From Candidatus Scybalocola faecigallinarum (GTDB lineage Bacteria; Bacillota; Clostridia; Lachnospirales; Lachnospiraceae), in contig DVIT01000004.1 in the NCBI GenBank assembly GCA_018711005.1, forward strand, positions 1-64,000: DNA of 64,000 bases, written 5' to 3'. Of this stretch, positions 35,869-43,643 are shown one piece after another. Below the pieces are notes generated by a model that saw nothing but the letters and a program-made list of their open reading frames with translations, made no database searches and was not told where the DNA came from. The stretch's first letter is position 1; every line of letters begins with the position of its first letter. Both the position numbers and the translations under genes were made by a program.

Positions 35869-35892
35869 CAGTTCAGCCTTCCGGCTGAACTG
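35869..35892. repeat. TTCAGCC palindrome, left end of the repeat element
   Basis: CAGTTCAGCC (35869-35878) and GGCTGAACTG (35883-35892) form a perfect 10-bp stem and continue into GTTACC. It is one copy of a dispersed motif (GTAAC-n2-TTCAGCC). It marks the left boundary of the noncoding element that ends at 36304. Confidence 0.75.
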
Positions 35893-36304
35893 TTACCAAA
35901 ACCGGTGCTTCCTCAAGTTTGGGTATTTTGCTTTGGAATAAGGGTGGTCTTTGGCAGCACTGGGATGATTTTGAGCCCAGTACGGTCAAAAATGGAATTT
36001 TTGCGTATATGATGGTAGGATTTCGTGATCGACTTCGGTTAAAAACGGCGTTTTCTTTTGTTTTGGGGGTATTGTGAGACCAAATTATACGGTCAAAAAT
36101 GACATTTTCTCTTATTTGAGGGTACAGTTTAACCAAATTGTACGGTTAAAAACGATGTTTTCTCTTATTTGGGGGTATTTTGGGACTGAATTCTACAGTC
36201 AAAAACAGCAAAATCACAAATTAAACCGAAGTTTACCTAAGAATACCCAAACTTCAAAACACCTCAGACGGCCGATCTGTTATGATGCCATAACTGTTCA
36301 GCCG
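35883..36304. repeat. Noncoding element: 53-bp tandem repeats inside inverted ends
   Basis: This fills most of the 555-bp gene-free stretch 35753-36307. The ends are inverted: GGCTGAACTGTTACC at 35883 against the complement of ATAACTGTTCAGCC ending at 36304. Further in, CAAGTTTGGGTATT (35914) faces AATACCCAAACTTC (36242). Between them, five degenerate units have a 53-54 bp period, with the ACGGTC-like core at 35982, 36035, 36089, 36142 and 36195. The last four can form GACC/GGTC-type dyads and the first four an AAAAY-3-RTTTT dyad. The period is not a multiple of 3, so coding is unlikely. Confidence 0.75.
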
Positions 36305-36307
36305 GGC

Positions 36308-37519
36308 CTACACGTAAATCCGCTCCAGCCGGTTGCCCAGGCGGGACAGGATCTCATTGGAGATGGTATGGCATGTATGGGCAAACTGGGCGGCGTCAAT
36401 GTGCTGTCCGGATACAGGATCCGTCCCAAGGATGACTGTTTCCATGCCGGGCTGCGCCTGGGCAATATGAGTTACATCCGCAAACAGCTGATCCATACAG
36501 ATCCGTCCGATGATGGGGGCTTTTTGGCCATTAATAAGAACATAGCCAGAGGCATTTTCATCCAGATTTCTGGGGATGCCATCGGCATAGCCAATGGAGA
36601 TGACGGCGATCTTCATCTGGGATGGGGCAGTATAGGCCCGGCCGTAGCCCAGCGTATCTCCGGCGTTCAGATGAAGGATGCGGGCAATTCGCGCTTTGAT
36701 CGTCATGGCCGGAATCAGGTGAAAATCTTTTGGGGCGCTGCTTTTGGTGACGGCCCGGGACTGGTGGTCGGTTTCAGGCCTGGTTTGCCCGCAGATGTCT
36801 TTTTGTGGACTGCTGTATACACCATACAGGGCAATGCCGATGCGGGAATAGTCATATTGGAACTGGCTGTAATTAAGAACGCCATAGCTGCTTTGGATAT
36901 GGGTCTTAAAGTTTTTGAAGCCATGGCGGTGAAGATAGGCGATTACCTGATCAAAGCGGTTAAACTGCGCCAGGGTGAACCGGTGATCATCCATTTCCGG
37001 GCTGTCGGCAGCGCATAAATGGGAAAATACTCCGGTGACATGGAGATGGCTTAAATGAAACAGATCAGCGATCTTTTCCGGTGTTTCCCAAGAGATTCCC
37101 AGACGGTGCATTCCGGTGTCCACGGCAATATGGACGTTAATGGGCCCTTCACCGGCGTATTTTTCCAGCATGCGGCCATGCTCCTGGTCAATGACCGTCT
37201 GGGTCAGGTTGTAGTCCCGGATCTGTCCGGCCAGCATAGGCGGTGTGTAGCCAAGGATCAGGATTTCACCGGAAATGCCTGCGCACCGAAGCTCCATCCC
37301 TTCTGCCAGGGTGGCTACGCAAAAATGGCGCACACCGGCGCGGCTCAGGATGCGGCCCACAGGGACGGCGCCATGGCCATAGGCATTGGCCTTGACCACG
37401 GCCATGATCCCGTTGCGACTTTCGGGACTGAAAAGACGGGCATTATGGATGAGCGCGTCTGCGGATATTTCGGCCCAGGCCCGGGATGTTGACAAGGCTG
37501 TTAAATGGCGGTTATTCAT
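36308..37519 (-). CDS. vanTr: PLP-dependent racemase, serine-racemase half of VanT (VanTr)
   Basis: This is a 403-residue alanine-racemase-fold enzyme. PLP attaches to Lys43 (VVKANAYGHGA), and the second catalytic base is Tyr292 (GYGRAYT). Where ordinary alanine racemases carry Tyr in TINYE, this protein has Asn388 in TISNE. Replacement of that Tyr by Asn is, as I recall, the feature reported for VanT serine racemases. The predicted product is D-Ser from L-Ser for the ligase two genes upstream in the operon. The gene starts 12 bp after the membrane-protein gene, behind AGGAG. In VanG and VanC types the two parts are fused; here, as in VanL, they are separate. Confidence 0.85.
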   Translation of the reverse strand: MNNRHLTALSTSRAWAEISADALIHNARLFSPESRNGIMAVVKANAYGHGAVPVGRILSRAGVRHFCVATLAEGMELRCAGISGEILILGYTPPMLAGQIRDYNLTQTVIDQEHGRMLEKYAGEGPINVHIAVDTGMHRLGISWETPEKIADLFHLSHLHVTGVFSHLCAADSPEMDDHRFTLAQFNRFDQVIAYLHRHGFKNFKTHIQSSYGVLNYSQFQYDYSRIGIALYGVYSSPQKDICGQTRPETDHQSRAVTKSSAPKDFHLIPAMTIKARIARILHLNAGDTLGYGRAYTAPSQMKIAVISIGYADGIPRNLDENASGYVLINGQKAPIIGRICMDQLFADVTHIAQAQPGMETVILGTDPVSGQHIDAAQFAHTCHTISNEILSRLGNRLERIYV

Positions 37520-37531
37520 AAAGATCATCTC

Positions 37532-38674
37532 CTATCTGTGGTACTTTGGATGGGCAATATCCGGGCTTTCCCTTCGGGCCTTAAGCCTTTGGAAAATGAT
37601 CACTGCCAGGATGGAAAACAACAGGGAAAGGATACAGGTAAATATATAAACAAGCAGTCCGTTATGATTTAAGGCGCCGTTAAGGCCAAGAAGCTTATCA
37701 GCACCCCGCAGCCCGATAATGACCATAGGGTGGATCACATAAATGATCAGGGCGATTTTACACAAAGGCGCCAGATTTCTTTTGATCTTGCTGCTGCGGC
37801 TTGCACGAAACAGGCATCCTGCTCCGGCATACATAAGCACAGGCAGGAAAATATACATACTGTCGTGGCGCTGAATATGAAAATGGCGGAGCATAAGTGC
37901 CTCTGTCAGCATAAGGATAAAGGCGACGGCTGTAAGCAGGCTCCCATCATGAAAACAAGTTTCAGGCTGCAGTCTATAATGAAAACGGCTTTGAGGCAGC
38001 GTCCTCTTTGCGGGCTTGCTTATGGGCTTGCTGCTGTGCCGTATGGCCAGGGTGCGTCCCAGCATTAAAAAGAGAGGGACGAAAAATACACCGTTGCGGG
38101 TATATGTACATAGGGTAAAAATACCGTTATAAAAGGCCTCAAGGCCGGGAGCGGCCGCAGCCAGTCCGTAGTAGCTGTCCCCCATAAGGCCGATGGCATA
38201 GAGGATCATTGTAATCATAAGGACTGTTTTTGGGGAAAATCGGGACAGGAGCAGGGCCACCAGCAGCAGTCCGGTGATCATTGCCGGAAAATACCATAAA
38301 TGATAAAATGTCCCATCCACAAAGATCCAGCGGATCAGCCGCAGCATCCACCACGGATCCAGAGTGCCCTCATTGGTCCATAAGGGGAGCTGCCGGGCAT
38401 AAACATTTACCGGAAGATATAAAAGAATGGCGGCCATATAAAAGATGGCGCATTTTTTTATTTCTTTGGCTATGGCGCTGCCGGATATTTTGGGCAGGAC
38501 AAAGTATCCGGTGATCATAATGAAAAACGGAACCGCAGTCCGGGCAATGACCCGGGTCAGGATAAAGTCTGCAGTTTCATTAATAAATGCCAGGGGCGAC
38601 ACATGGATGGCAATGACCAGGAAGGCGGCCGGGAGACGGCACAGATCCACAAGAGGATATGACTTTTTTCTCAT
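37532..38674 (-). CDS. vanTm: Acyltransferase_3-type membrane protein, membrane half of VanT (VanTm)
   Basis: The protein has 380 residues and about ten transmembrane helices. It begins YPLVDLCRLPAAFLVIAIHV and continues to RTAVPFFIMITGYFVLP, the acyltransferase_3 pattern seen in the N-terminal domain of VanT proteins, which is thought to take up L-serine. The ATG overlaps the vanXY stop (ATGA), and the GGAGG lies 16 bases upstream, so translation is probably coupled. Without the adjacent racemase it would be annotated as a generic acyltransferase. The operon context supports the VanTm reading. Confidence 0.8.
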   Translation of the reverse strand: MRKKSYPLVDLCRLPAAFLVIAIHVSPLAFINETADFILTRVIARTAVPFFIMITGYFVLPKISGSAIAKEIKKCAIFYMAAILLYLPVNVYARQLPLWTNEGTLDPWWMLRLIRWIFVDGTFYHLWYFPAMITGLLLVALLLSRFSPKTVLMITMILYAIGLMGDSYYGLAAAAPGLEAFYNGIFTLCTYTRNGVFFVPLFLMLGRTLAIRHSSKPISKPAKRTLPQSRFHYRLQPETCFHDGSLLTAVAFILMLTEALMLRHFHIQRHDSMYIFLPVLMYAGAGCLFRASRSSKIKRNLAPLCKIALIIYVIHPMVIIGLRGADKLLGLNGALNHNGLLVYIFTCILSLLFSILAVIIFQRLKARRESPDIAHPKYHR

Positions 38675-39324
38675 TTTTCTAAATTCAGTTCCTCCCAATA
38701 TTCTTCCAGGCACAGTCCCCGGTCAGTGATGATCCGGGCATGAGGGACACCTACATAACGGAAGTGCCATGGCTCCTCGCTGATGCCGGTAATGGCTTCT
38801 TTTTCTTTGGTATACCGCAGGATAAATCCGTAATCCGGGGCCAGTGCCCGGAAATGGCCGCAGATACCGTCATAGGGAAATTCCGGGCAAATAAAATCCA
38901 TATGCTCCATGGTCAGGCCAAGATCAATGGCCAGTCCGGTTTCATGTTCGCTGCATCCGGGCCAGGCGACATATTTCCGGGTAAAATCCTCACCGTTTTC
39001 GGTAAGAGAGCTGCGGTAGATTTCTACCTGCTCTTTAAAGGAACGCCAGCCGCTGACGGCGGTAATGGCAGCTCCGGCAGAGATGGCCGATAAAAGATTT
39101 TTCAGCGCCCGGGCGGCTTCATCCAGCAAAAGAACCTTCTGGCCCGGCATGACCGGCATAAATGAGGAAACGTCTGTTAAGGCTTTTGGCGTTTCAAAGG
39201 CATTTTTCAGGGCATGGCTCCGGTTGACCAGGATCAGCGGGGATATAGGATTTTCCTTGTGGGAAGGAATGTTCATGCTGCTGTGCATAGGGCTTTCATT
39301 GCGGGTTAATGCTGTTGTTTTCAT
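38671..39324 (-). CDS. vanXY: VanXY-type D,D-dipeptidase/D,D-carboxypeptidase
   Basis: This 217-residue M15 zinc peptidase has no signal peptide or anchor, as for cytoplasmic VanXY enzymes. Zinc ligands are His127 and Asp134 in SEHETGLAIDLG, and His187 in EEPWHFRY. Glu184 is the catalytic base, and Arg94 (SGWRS) the substrate-binding arginine. It should cleave D-Ala-D-Ala and trim pentapeptide precursors ending in D-Ala, leaving those made with D-Ser. Both ends overlap neighbouring genes by ATGA. GGAGGT inside the end of the ligase gene provides its ribosome site. Confidence 0.88.
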   Translation of the reverse strand: MKTTALTRNESPMHSSMNIPSHKENPISPLILVNRSHALKNAFETPKALTDVSSFMPVMPGQKVLLLDEAARALKNLLSAISAGAAITAVSGWRSFKEQVEIYRSSLTENGEDFTRKYVAWPGCSEHETGLAIDLGLTMEHMDFICPEFPYDGICGHFRALAPDYGFILRYTKEKEAITGISEEPWHFRYVGVPHARIITDRGLCLEEYWEELNLEK

Positions 39325-40400
39325 AAGGACACCTCCATTTGTATAAGCTGATCAATTATCTGTTCAAAAGAAATACCGGCGCTTTGCATCATTCCGGGAA
39401 AACGGCTGTGAGGTGTGAATCCGGGAATGGTGTTGACTTCGTTAAAGCAGATTTCGCCGGAAGGCATAAGGAACATGTCGATCCGGGCAAAATCCCGGCA
39501 GTCCAGGATCCGGTAAATGCGCCGGGCCACAGCCTTGATCTCATTGGCTTTTTCACGGGAAATCCGTGCCGGAACATAAATCTGTGAGCTTTTCAGAGTA
39601 TATTTTTCTTCATAATCAAAAAATCCGCCGGACAGCTGGATTTCATCCACATCGCCTATGGTCAGGGTTTCATTGCCCATAACTGCGCAGCCCACTTCAA
39701 AACCGTCAATATTTTCCTCAAGGATCACCTGGCGGTCATGGTCAAAGGCCTGACATATGGCAGGGGCCAGATCTTCTTTACGGGTAACTTTTGTAATGCC
39801 AAAAGACGATCCTGCGCATACAGGCTTTACAAATAAGGGCAGGGTCAGCCCTTTATTTTCAAGCGCATTTAAAAGGTTATCGCTGGCTTTTTCCGGCTGT
39901 GCCGAAAAGTCTGTCAGCATCTCCCGGTCAAGAATATGGGACTTGGGTACCCGTATACCTGCGGCGCCGACCAGCCGGTGGGCCATGTCTTTGTTCATGC
40001 ACAGGGCAGAGCTTAAGGTTTTGCAGCCGATCACCGGGATCCGGGCCATTTCCAAAAGCCCCTGGACTGTGCCATCCTCGCCGTTTTTCCCGTGAAGGAT
40101 GGGAAATACGCCGTCCAGGGCAAGCCTGGTGATGTGGTTTCCTTCAAAAATCCATAAGCTTTGCTCTGCGGCATCCGGCGGAATAATGGCCCGGCGGCAG
40201 GACGCATCCTCGAACCAGGTGTTGTTTGCAATCTTTTTCGGATCGCCGTTAAAGTACAGCCACTGGCCCTGGCGGGTGATCCCGATAAGCACCGGGAGAT
40301 ATTTTGTATGATCCATGTGGGTGATCACGCCGTAGGCGGATTCCAGAGACACATTGTATTCTGTAGAATTTCCTCCAAATAAGATTCCTATATTTTTCAT
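39321..40400 (-). CDS. vanG: D-alanine-D-serine ligase, VanG/VanL/VanC class
   Basis: This 359-residue ATP-grasp enzyme begins MKNIGILFGGNSTEYNVSLE. The segment GGFFDYEEKYTLKSSQIYVP holds the EKY loop (265-267) of the D-Ala-D-Ser ligases, instead of the loop of VanA/VanB D-lactate ligases. PVLHGKNGEDG-like (99-110) and the Mg-binding FNEVNTIPGFT (319-329) are intact. Overall it reads much like Enterococcus VanG. It would make D-Ala-D-Ser for UDP-MurNAc-pentapeptide[D-Ser], giving low vancomycin affinity. A plain D-Ala-D-Ala ligase is possible in principle but does not fit the operon. The ATG follows AGAGGAGG. Confidence 0.85.
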   Translation of the reverse strand: MKNIGILFGGNSTEYNVSLESAYGVITHMDHTKYLPVLIGITRQGQWLYFNGDPKKIANNTWFEDASCRRAIIPPDAAEQSLWIFEGNHITRLALDGVFPILHGKNGEDGTVQGLLEMARIPVIGCKTLSSALCMNKDMAHRLVGAAGIRVPKSHILDREMLTDFSAQPEKASDNLLNALENKGLTLPLFVKPVCAGSSFGITKVTRKEDLAPAICQAFDHDRQVILEENIDGFEVGCAVMGNETLTIGDVDEIQLSGGFFDYEEKYTLKSSQIYVPARISREKANEIKAVARRIYRILDCRDFARIDMFLMPSGEICFNEVNTIPGFTPHSRFPGMMQSAGISFEQIIDQLIQMEVSL

Positions 40401-40496
40401 TGGTAAAACCTCCTCTTTATGCAGCCATTCAATGGGATAAACTCTTATCATGTTTTATGGTATCTGAACCAGCTTACAGGTCTGTGACAGGCCGGG

Positions 40497-40510
40497 TGAC
40501 AAAATTGTCA
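40497..40510. promoter_or_regulatory. Inverted repeat upstream of the van-type operon
   Basis: TGACAA-AA-TTGTCA is a perfect inverted repeat 97 bp ahead of the ligase start. It lies in the 309-bp interval shared with fbp, and GTGACA occurs once more at 40484. No van regulator is encoded nearby, so this is only a candidate operator. The remainder of the interval shows no gene. Confidence 0.35.
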
Positions 40511-40639
40511 TGATACATTATGTCTAGTGTAATCTGGGATTGGGGAAGATGCTTTAAGCAAAGGCTATGAATTTATTGAGAATTTATTAGGACATCGTTT
40601 CGCTGTCTAAACGGTTGCTTTGTTAGAGATAAAATATTT

Positions 40640-40668
40640 TTGACCCGAACTTGAGAATGTGCTACTAT
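40640..40668 (+). promoter_or_regulatory. Promoter of fbp
   Basis: TTGACC (40640-40645) and TACTAT (40663-40668) with a 17-bp spacer, 42 bp ahead of the fbp start. Confidence 0.55.
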
Positions 40669-40709
40669 GGTTCTGTGAAACATTCTCATAAAAACTGAAA
40701 GGAGCAGCA

Positions 40710-42647
40710 ATGAGAGATTTAGCTTATTTAAAGCTTTTATCAAAAGAATATCCAACTATTAAAGAAGCAACCAGCGAGATCATTAATCTGTCAGCCATTT
40801 GCGGCCTGCCCAAGGGAACAGAGTATTTTTTCAGTGATCTTCACGGAGAATATGAGGCATTTATCCATTTGCTCCGAAGTGCGTCCGGTATTATACGGGA
40901 AAAAATACGGCTGACCTTTGGCCATCTTTTGTCTGAGGATGAGCAGGTATGTCTGGCTAATCTGATCTATTATCCGGTTAAAAATCTGGAGAGCCTTAGA
41001 AAGCAGGGCGGCTATACCCGGGACTGGCAGCGGATCACCATTTACCGCCTTGTCCAGATCTGTAAGGAGGTATCCTCCAAGTACACCCGTTCCAAGGTGC
41101 GTAAAAAAATGCCCCGGGAATTTGCTTACGTGATCGATGAGCTGCTCCATGTGGATTATGATGATGAAAATAAGGAGCTGTATTACAGTGAGATCATCCA
41201 TTCTATCATAGACAATGATGTGGCAGATAAGTTTATTATTGCCCTGTGCGAACTGATCCAAAATCTGACCATTGATAATCTGCATATTATTGGAGATATT
41301 TTCGACCGGGGACCAAGAGCGGACATTATTATGAATGAACTGATGCATTTCCACGATGTGGATATTCAGTGGGGCAATCATGATATTTCGTGGATGGGAG
41401 CCGCTGCAGGAAGCGTGGCATGCATCTGCAATGTGCTGCGTATTGCCATCAGCTATAACAGTTTTGATATTCTTGAAGATGGCTATGGCATTAATTTAAG
41501 GCCTTTATCCATGTTTGCAGCCCGGGTGTACCAGGACGATCCGTGCAGCCATTTTGTGCCAAAGATCCTGGATGAAAATATTTATGATGCTGTAGATCCC
41601 GGACTGGCGGCCCGGATGCACAAGGCTATTGCCATCATGCAGTTTAAGGTGGAAGGCGCCATCATTAAACGGCATCCGGAATTTCTTATGGACGACCGGA
41701 TCCTGCTGGAACATGTGGATTTTGACAAAGGGACAGTGTCTTTAGACGGCAGGGAATATCCTATGCTGGATATGAACTTCCCGACAGTGGATCCTAAAGA
41801 TCCTCTGGCCCTGACCCCGGAGGAAGAAACGCTTTTGCGTACACTGCGGGCTTCCTTTATGCACAGCGATCTTTTGCAGCGCCATATAAAGTTTTTGTAT
41901 TCTCATGGAGATATGTATAAATGCTGTAATTCCAACCTGCTGTACCACGGCTGTATTCCCATGAAGGCTGACGGAAGCTTTGACAGCATAAAGACAGAGG
42001 ACGGCATATATTACGGCCGGAGCCTGATGGATTATTTTAATACTCAGGTGCGCAATGCTTATCTTATGCCGGAGGGATCCCCTCAAAAGCAGTGGGGGCT
42101 GGATCTTATGTGGTATTTATGGTGCGGCGCCCGCTCCCCATTGTTTGGCAAGAGCAAAATGGCTACGTTTGAACATTATTTTATTGAGGACAAGGCAACG
42201 CATAAAGAAACAATGAATCCCTACTACAGTCTCAGTGTAAAGGAAGAATACTGTGATCGTATCCTGGAAGAATTTGGACTTCCCAAAGAAGGTTCTCATA
42301 TTATTAACGGTCATGTGCCGGTAAAACTGAAAGACGGCGAGACGCCGGTAAAGGCCGGGGGCAAGCTGTTTATTATTGACGGAGGGCTGTCTAAAGCCTA
42401 CCAGGCAACCACGGGCATTGCCGGATATACGCTGATCTATAATTCCCATCATCTGGCCCTGGCAGAGCATAAGCCCTTTCACCCGGATCAGGAAAGCACC
42501 CCCAAGGTTCATGTGGTGGAGAAAATGAAAACCCGCGTCATGGTGGCGGACACAGATAAAGGCCGGGAGCTGAAAGAGCAGATCAGTGATCTGAAAGCAT
42601 TGGTCGCAGCCTATCAGGCAGGAGATCTGAAGGAAAGAGCGGAGTAG
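40710..42647 (+). CDS. fbp: Class III fructose-1,6-bisphosphatase
   Basis: The protein has 645 residues, the normal length of the Firmicutes class III enzyme. The calcineurin-like metal-binding motifs are FFSDLHGEYEAF, IIGDIFDRGPRAD and WGNHDISWMG in the N-terminal third, with INGHVPVK later. It dephosphorylates fructose 1,6-bisphosphate in gluconeogenesis using Mn2+. The ATG follows AAAGGAGC. It is divergent from the van-type operon and ends in a stem-loop. Confidence 0.96.
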   Translation: MRDLAYLKLLSKEYPTIKEATSEIINLSAICGLPKGTEYFFSDLHGEYEAFIHLLRSASGIIREKIRLTFGHLLSEDEQVCLANLIYYPVKNLESLRKQGGYTRDWQRITIYRLVQICKEVSSKYTRSKVRKKMPREFAYVIDELLHVDYDDENKELYYSEIIHSIIDNDVADKFIIALCELIQNLTIDNLHIIGDIFDRGPRADIIMNELMHFHDVDIQWGNHDISWMGAAAGSVACICNVLRIAISYNSFDILEDGYGINLRPLSMFAARVYQDDPCSHFVPKILDENIYDAVDPGLAARMHKAIAIMQFKVEGAIIKRHPEFLMDDRILLEHVDFDKGTVSLDGREYPMLDMNFPTVDPKDPLALTPEEETLLRTLRASFMHSDLLQRHIKFLYSHGDMYKCCNSNLLYHGCIPMKADGSFDSIKTEDGIYYGRSLMDYFNTQVRNAYLMPEGSPQKQWGLDLMWYLWCGARSPLFGKSKMATFEHYFIEDKATHKETMNPYYSLSVKEEYCDRILEEFGLPKEGSHIINGHVPVKLKDGETPVKAGGKLFIIDGGLSKAYQATTGIAGYTLIYNSHHLALAEHKPFHPDQESTPKVHVVEKMKTRVMVADTDKGRELKEQISDLKALVAAYQAGDLKERAE

Positions 42648-42656
42648 GGGACAGAA

Positions 42657-42699
42657 AGTTTTATAGCCAGTGTCAGAAGTTTTGACGCTGGCTATAAAA
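42657..42699. terminator. Bidirectional terminator
   Basis: TTTTATAGCCAGTGTCA pairs with TGACGCTGGCTATAAAA (one G-U pair) between the convergent fbp and TetR genes. Confidence 0.75.
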
Positions 42700-42714
42700 A
42701 TAAAAGCTTTGAGA

Positions 42715-43326
42715 TTAGGAATCTTTATGTTTGTTAAAAAGCATGTCTGAGATTTGGTCAAATGGAACCGGTTTGAAACGATCCGGAAAATTACCGGATA
42801 TTTCTCTGGCACCGACCATGTAACCAACAAACAGATTTGCCAGCAGCTGGGAATTGCCTTGGCGAATTTCCCCTTGTTTTTGTCCAAATTCAATAATTGG
42901 GACAATCGTAGTATGGATCATATCTTTTCCCGTAGTAAAAAGTTCCCACGCTTTTTGACGATAGTAGGGCGTAGAGTTAAGAGCATTCATTAACTGTGGT
43001 CTCAGATTTGAATGAATCGTGTCTTTTTTGGAAGTAGAAATAAAGGTGTTATAATGATCACGCAGAGTGGAAATGGCCGAATGATCGATGATTTCTATAT
43101 GAAATTTTTGATTTTGTGCGGCTGCCCATTCTGCCAGTAATGTATCCATGATTGCTTTTTTACTATCAAAATACTTATAGATAAGCCCTTCGCTGCAGCC
43201 GGCTTCTGCAGCCAGCTGTTTTGTTGAAGTCTTGTCGTATCCATTTTCTGCAAATAGCCGGCAGGCTGTATCTAACAATATTTCCCTGCGTTCTTCTCCG
43301 GGAAGTCTTGACTTTTTCTTTTCCAT
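42715..43326 (-). CDS. TetR/AcrR-family transcriptional regulator
   Basis: The protein has 203 residues. The N-terminal helix-turn-helix is REILLDTACRLFAENGYDKTS followed by GCSEGLIYKYFDSK. The C-terminal two thirds is the ligand-binding helical bundle. It is divergent from an esterase lipoprotein gene. The 317-bp interval has two palindromes built on the same AGTGA-n-TCACT half-sites (43464-43477 and 43547-43566). One lies by each gene, so it probably represses both itself and the esterase. Confidence 0.93.
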   Translation of the reverse strand: MEKKKSRLPGEERREILLDTACRLFAENGYDKTSTKQLAAEAGCSEGLIYKYFDSKKAIMDTLLAEWAAAQNQKFHIEIIDHSAISTLRDHYNTFISTSKKDTIHSNLRPQLMNALNSTPYYRQKAWELFTTGKDMIHTTIVPIIEFGQKQGEIRQGNSQLLANLFVGYMVGAREISGNFPDRFKPVPFDQISDMLFNKHKDS

Positions 43327-43463
43327 AGCATTCCTCTTTATTAAATAAAATCATGTTTTCAGGGGCTGATTGTGATATATGAGTGCATTGTATTTGTAAG
43401 AATACAATCTTCAATTTATCATAACACAACCCCGGAAATATTTGTAGCGTTATTTAAAAAGTA

Positions 43464-43477
43464 AGTGAACATTCACT
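43464..43477. promoter_or_regulatory. TetR operator, regulator-proximal
   Basis: AGTGAA-CA-TTCACT is a perfect inverted repeat within GTAAGTGAACATTCACTAAA. It shares its half-site with the second palindrome 80 bp away. Confidence 0.65.
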
Positions 43478-43530
43478 AAAAAACAAAGAAATATTTGTGG
43501 AAAAAATATATAGAAATTCTTGAGCGTTCT

Positions 43531-43539
43531 TGCTATACT
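43531..43539 (+). promoter_or_regulatory. Extended -10 promoter of the esterase gene
   Basis: TGCTATACT is an extended -10 box. The second operator starts 8 bp downstream, covering the likely transcription start. Confidence 0.5.
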
Positions 43540-43546
43540 GTTTTTA

Positions 43547-43566
43547 GTAAGTGAGCAATCACTTAC
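43547..43566. promoter_or_regulatory. TetR operator, esterase-proximal
   Basis: GTAAGTGA-GCAA-TCACTTAC is a perfect 8-4-8 palindrome just downstream of the -10 box. It is well placed to block the esterase promoter. Confidence 0.7.
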
Positions 43567-43643
43567 CAAAGCAAAACAAAGGAAGTTCACAGAAGAATAG
43601 TTGTATACTCTTGAAGAACAGATCCTAAAGGAGGAAAAAGAAA

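Noticed and set aside
35873..36136. An 87-codon minus-strand frame in the repeat array
   Set aside because: It has no ribosome site, the repeat length is not a multiple of three, and the conserved features are base-paired dyads rather than codons.
35960..36240. A CRISPR array
   Set aside because: The 53-bp units are contiguous and degenerate along their whole length. There are no unique spacers of constant size and no cas genes.
36074..37018. A 314-codon plus-strand open frame starting in the repeat element
   Set aside because: It runs from the 53-bp array into the antisense strand of the racemase gene. The 53-bp period shifts the frame at every unit, so no repeated protein is encoded.
39321..40400. 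Housekeeping D-Ala-D-Ala ligase
   Set aside because: The EKY loop region, VanG-like sequence along its length, and overlap with vanXY and the split vanT genes favour a D-Ala-D-Ser ligase.
40497..40510. A VanR binding site
   Set aside because: It does not resemble the VanR boxes I recall, and no VanR is encoded here; it is kept only as an unassigned inverted repeat.
40573..40755. A 60-codon minus-strand frame ahead of the van-type operon
   Set aside because: It overlaps the start of fbp and its promoter, with no ribosome site. It does not look like a leader peptide.
42117..42905. A 262-codon minus-strand frame
   Set aside because: It spans the antisense of fbp and of the terminator and overlaps the TetR gene; there is no ribosome site.
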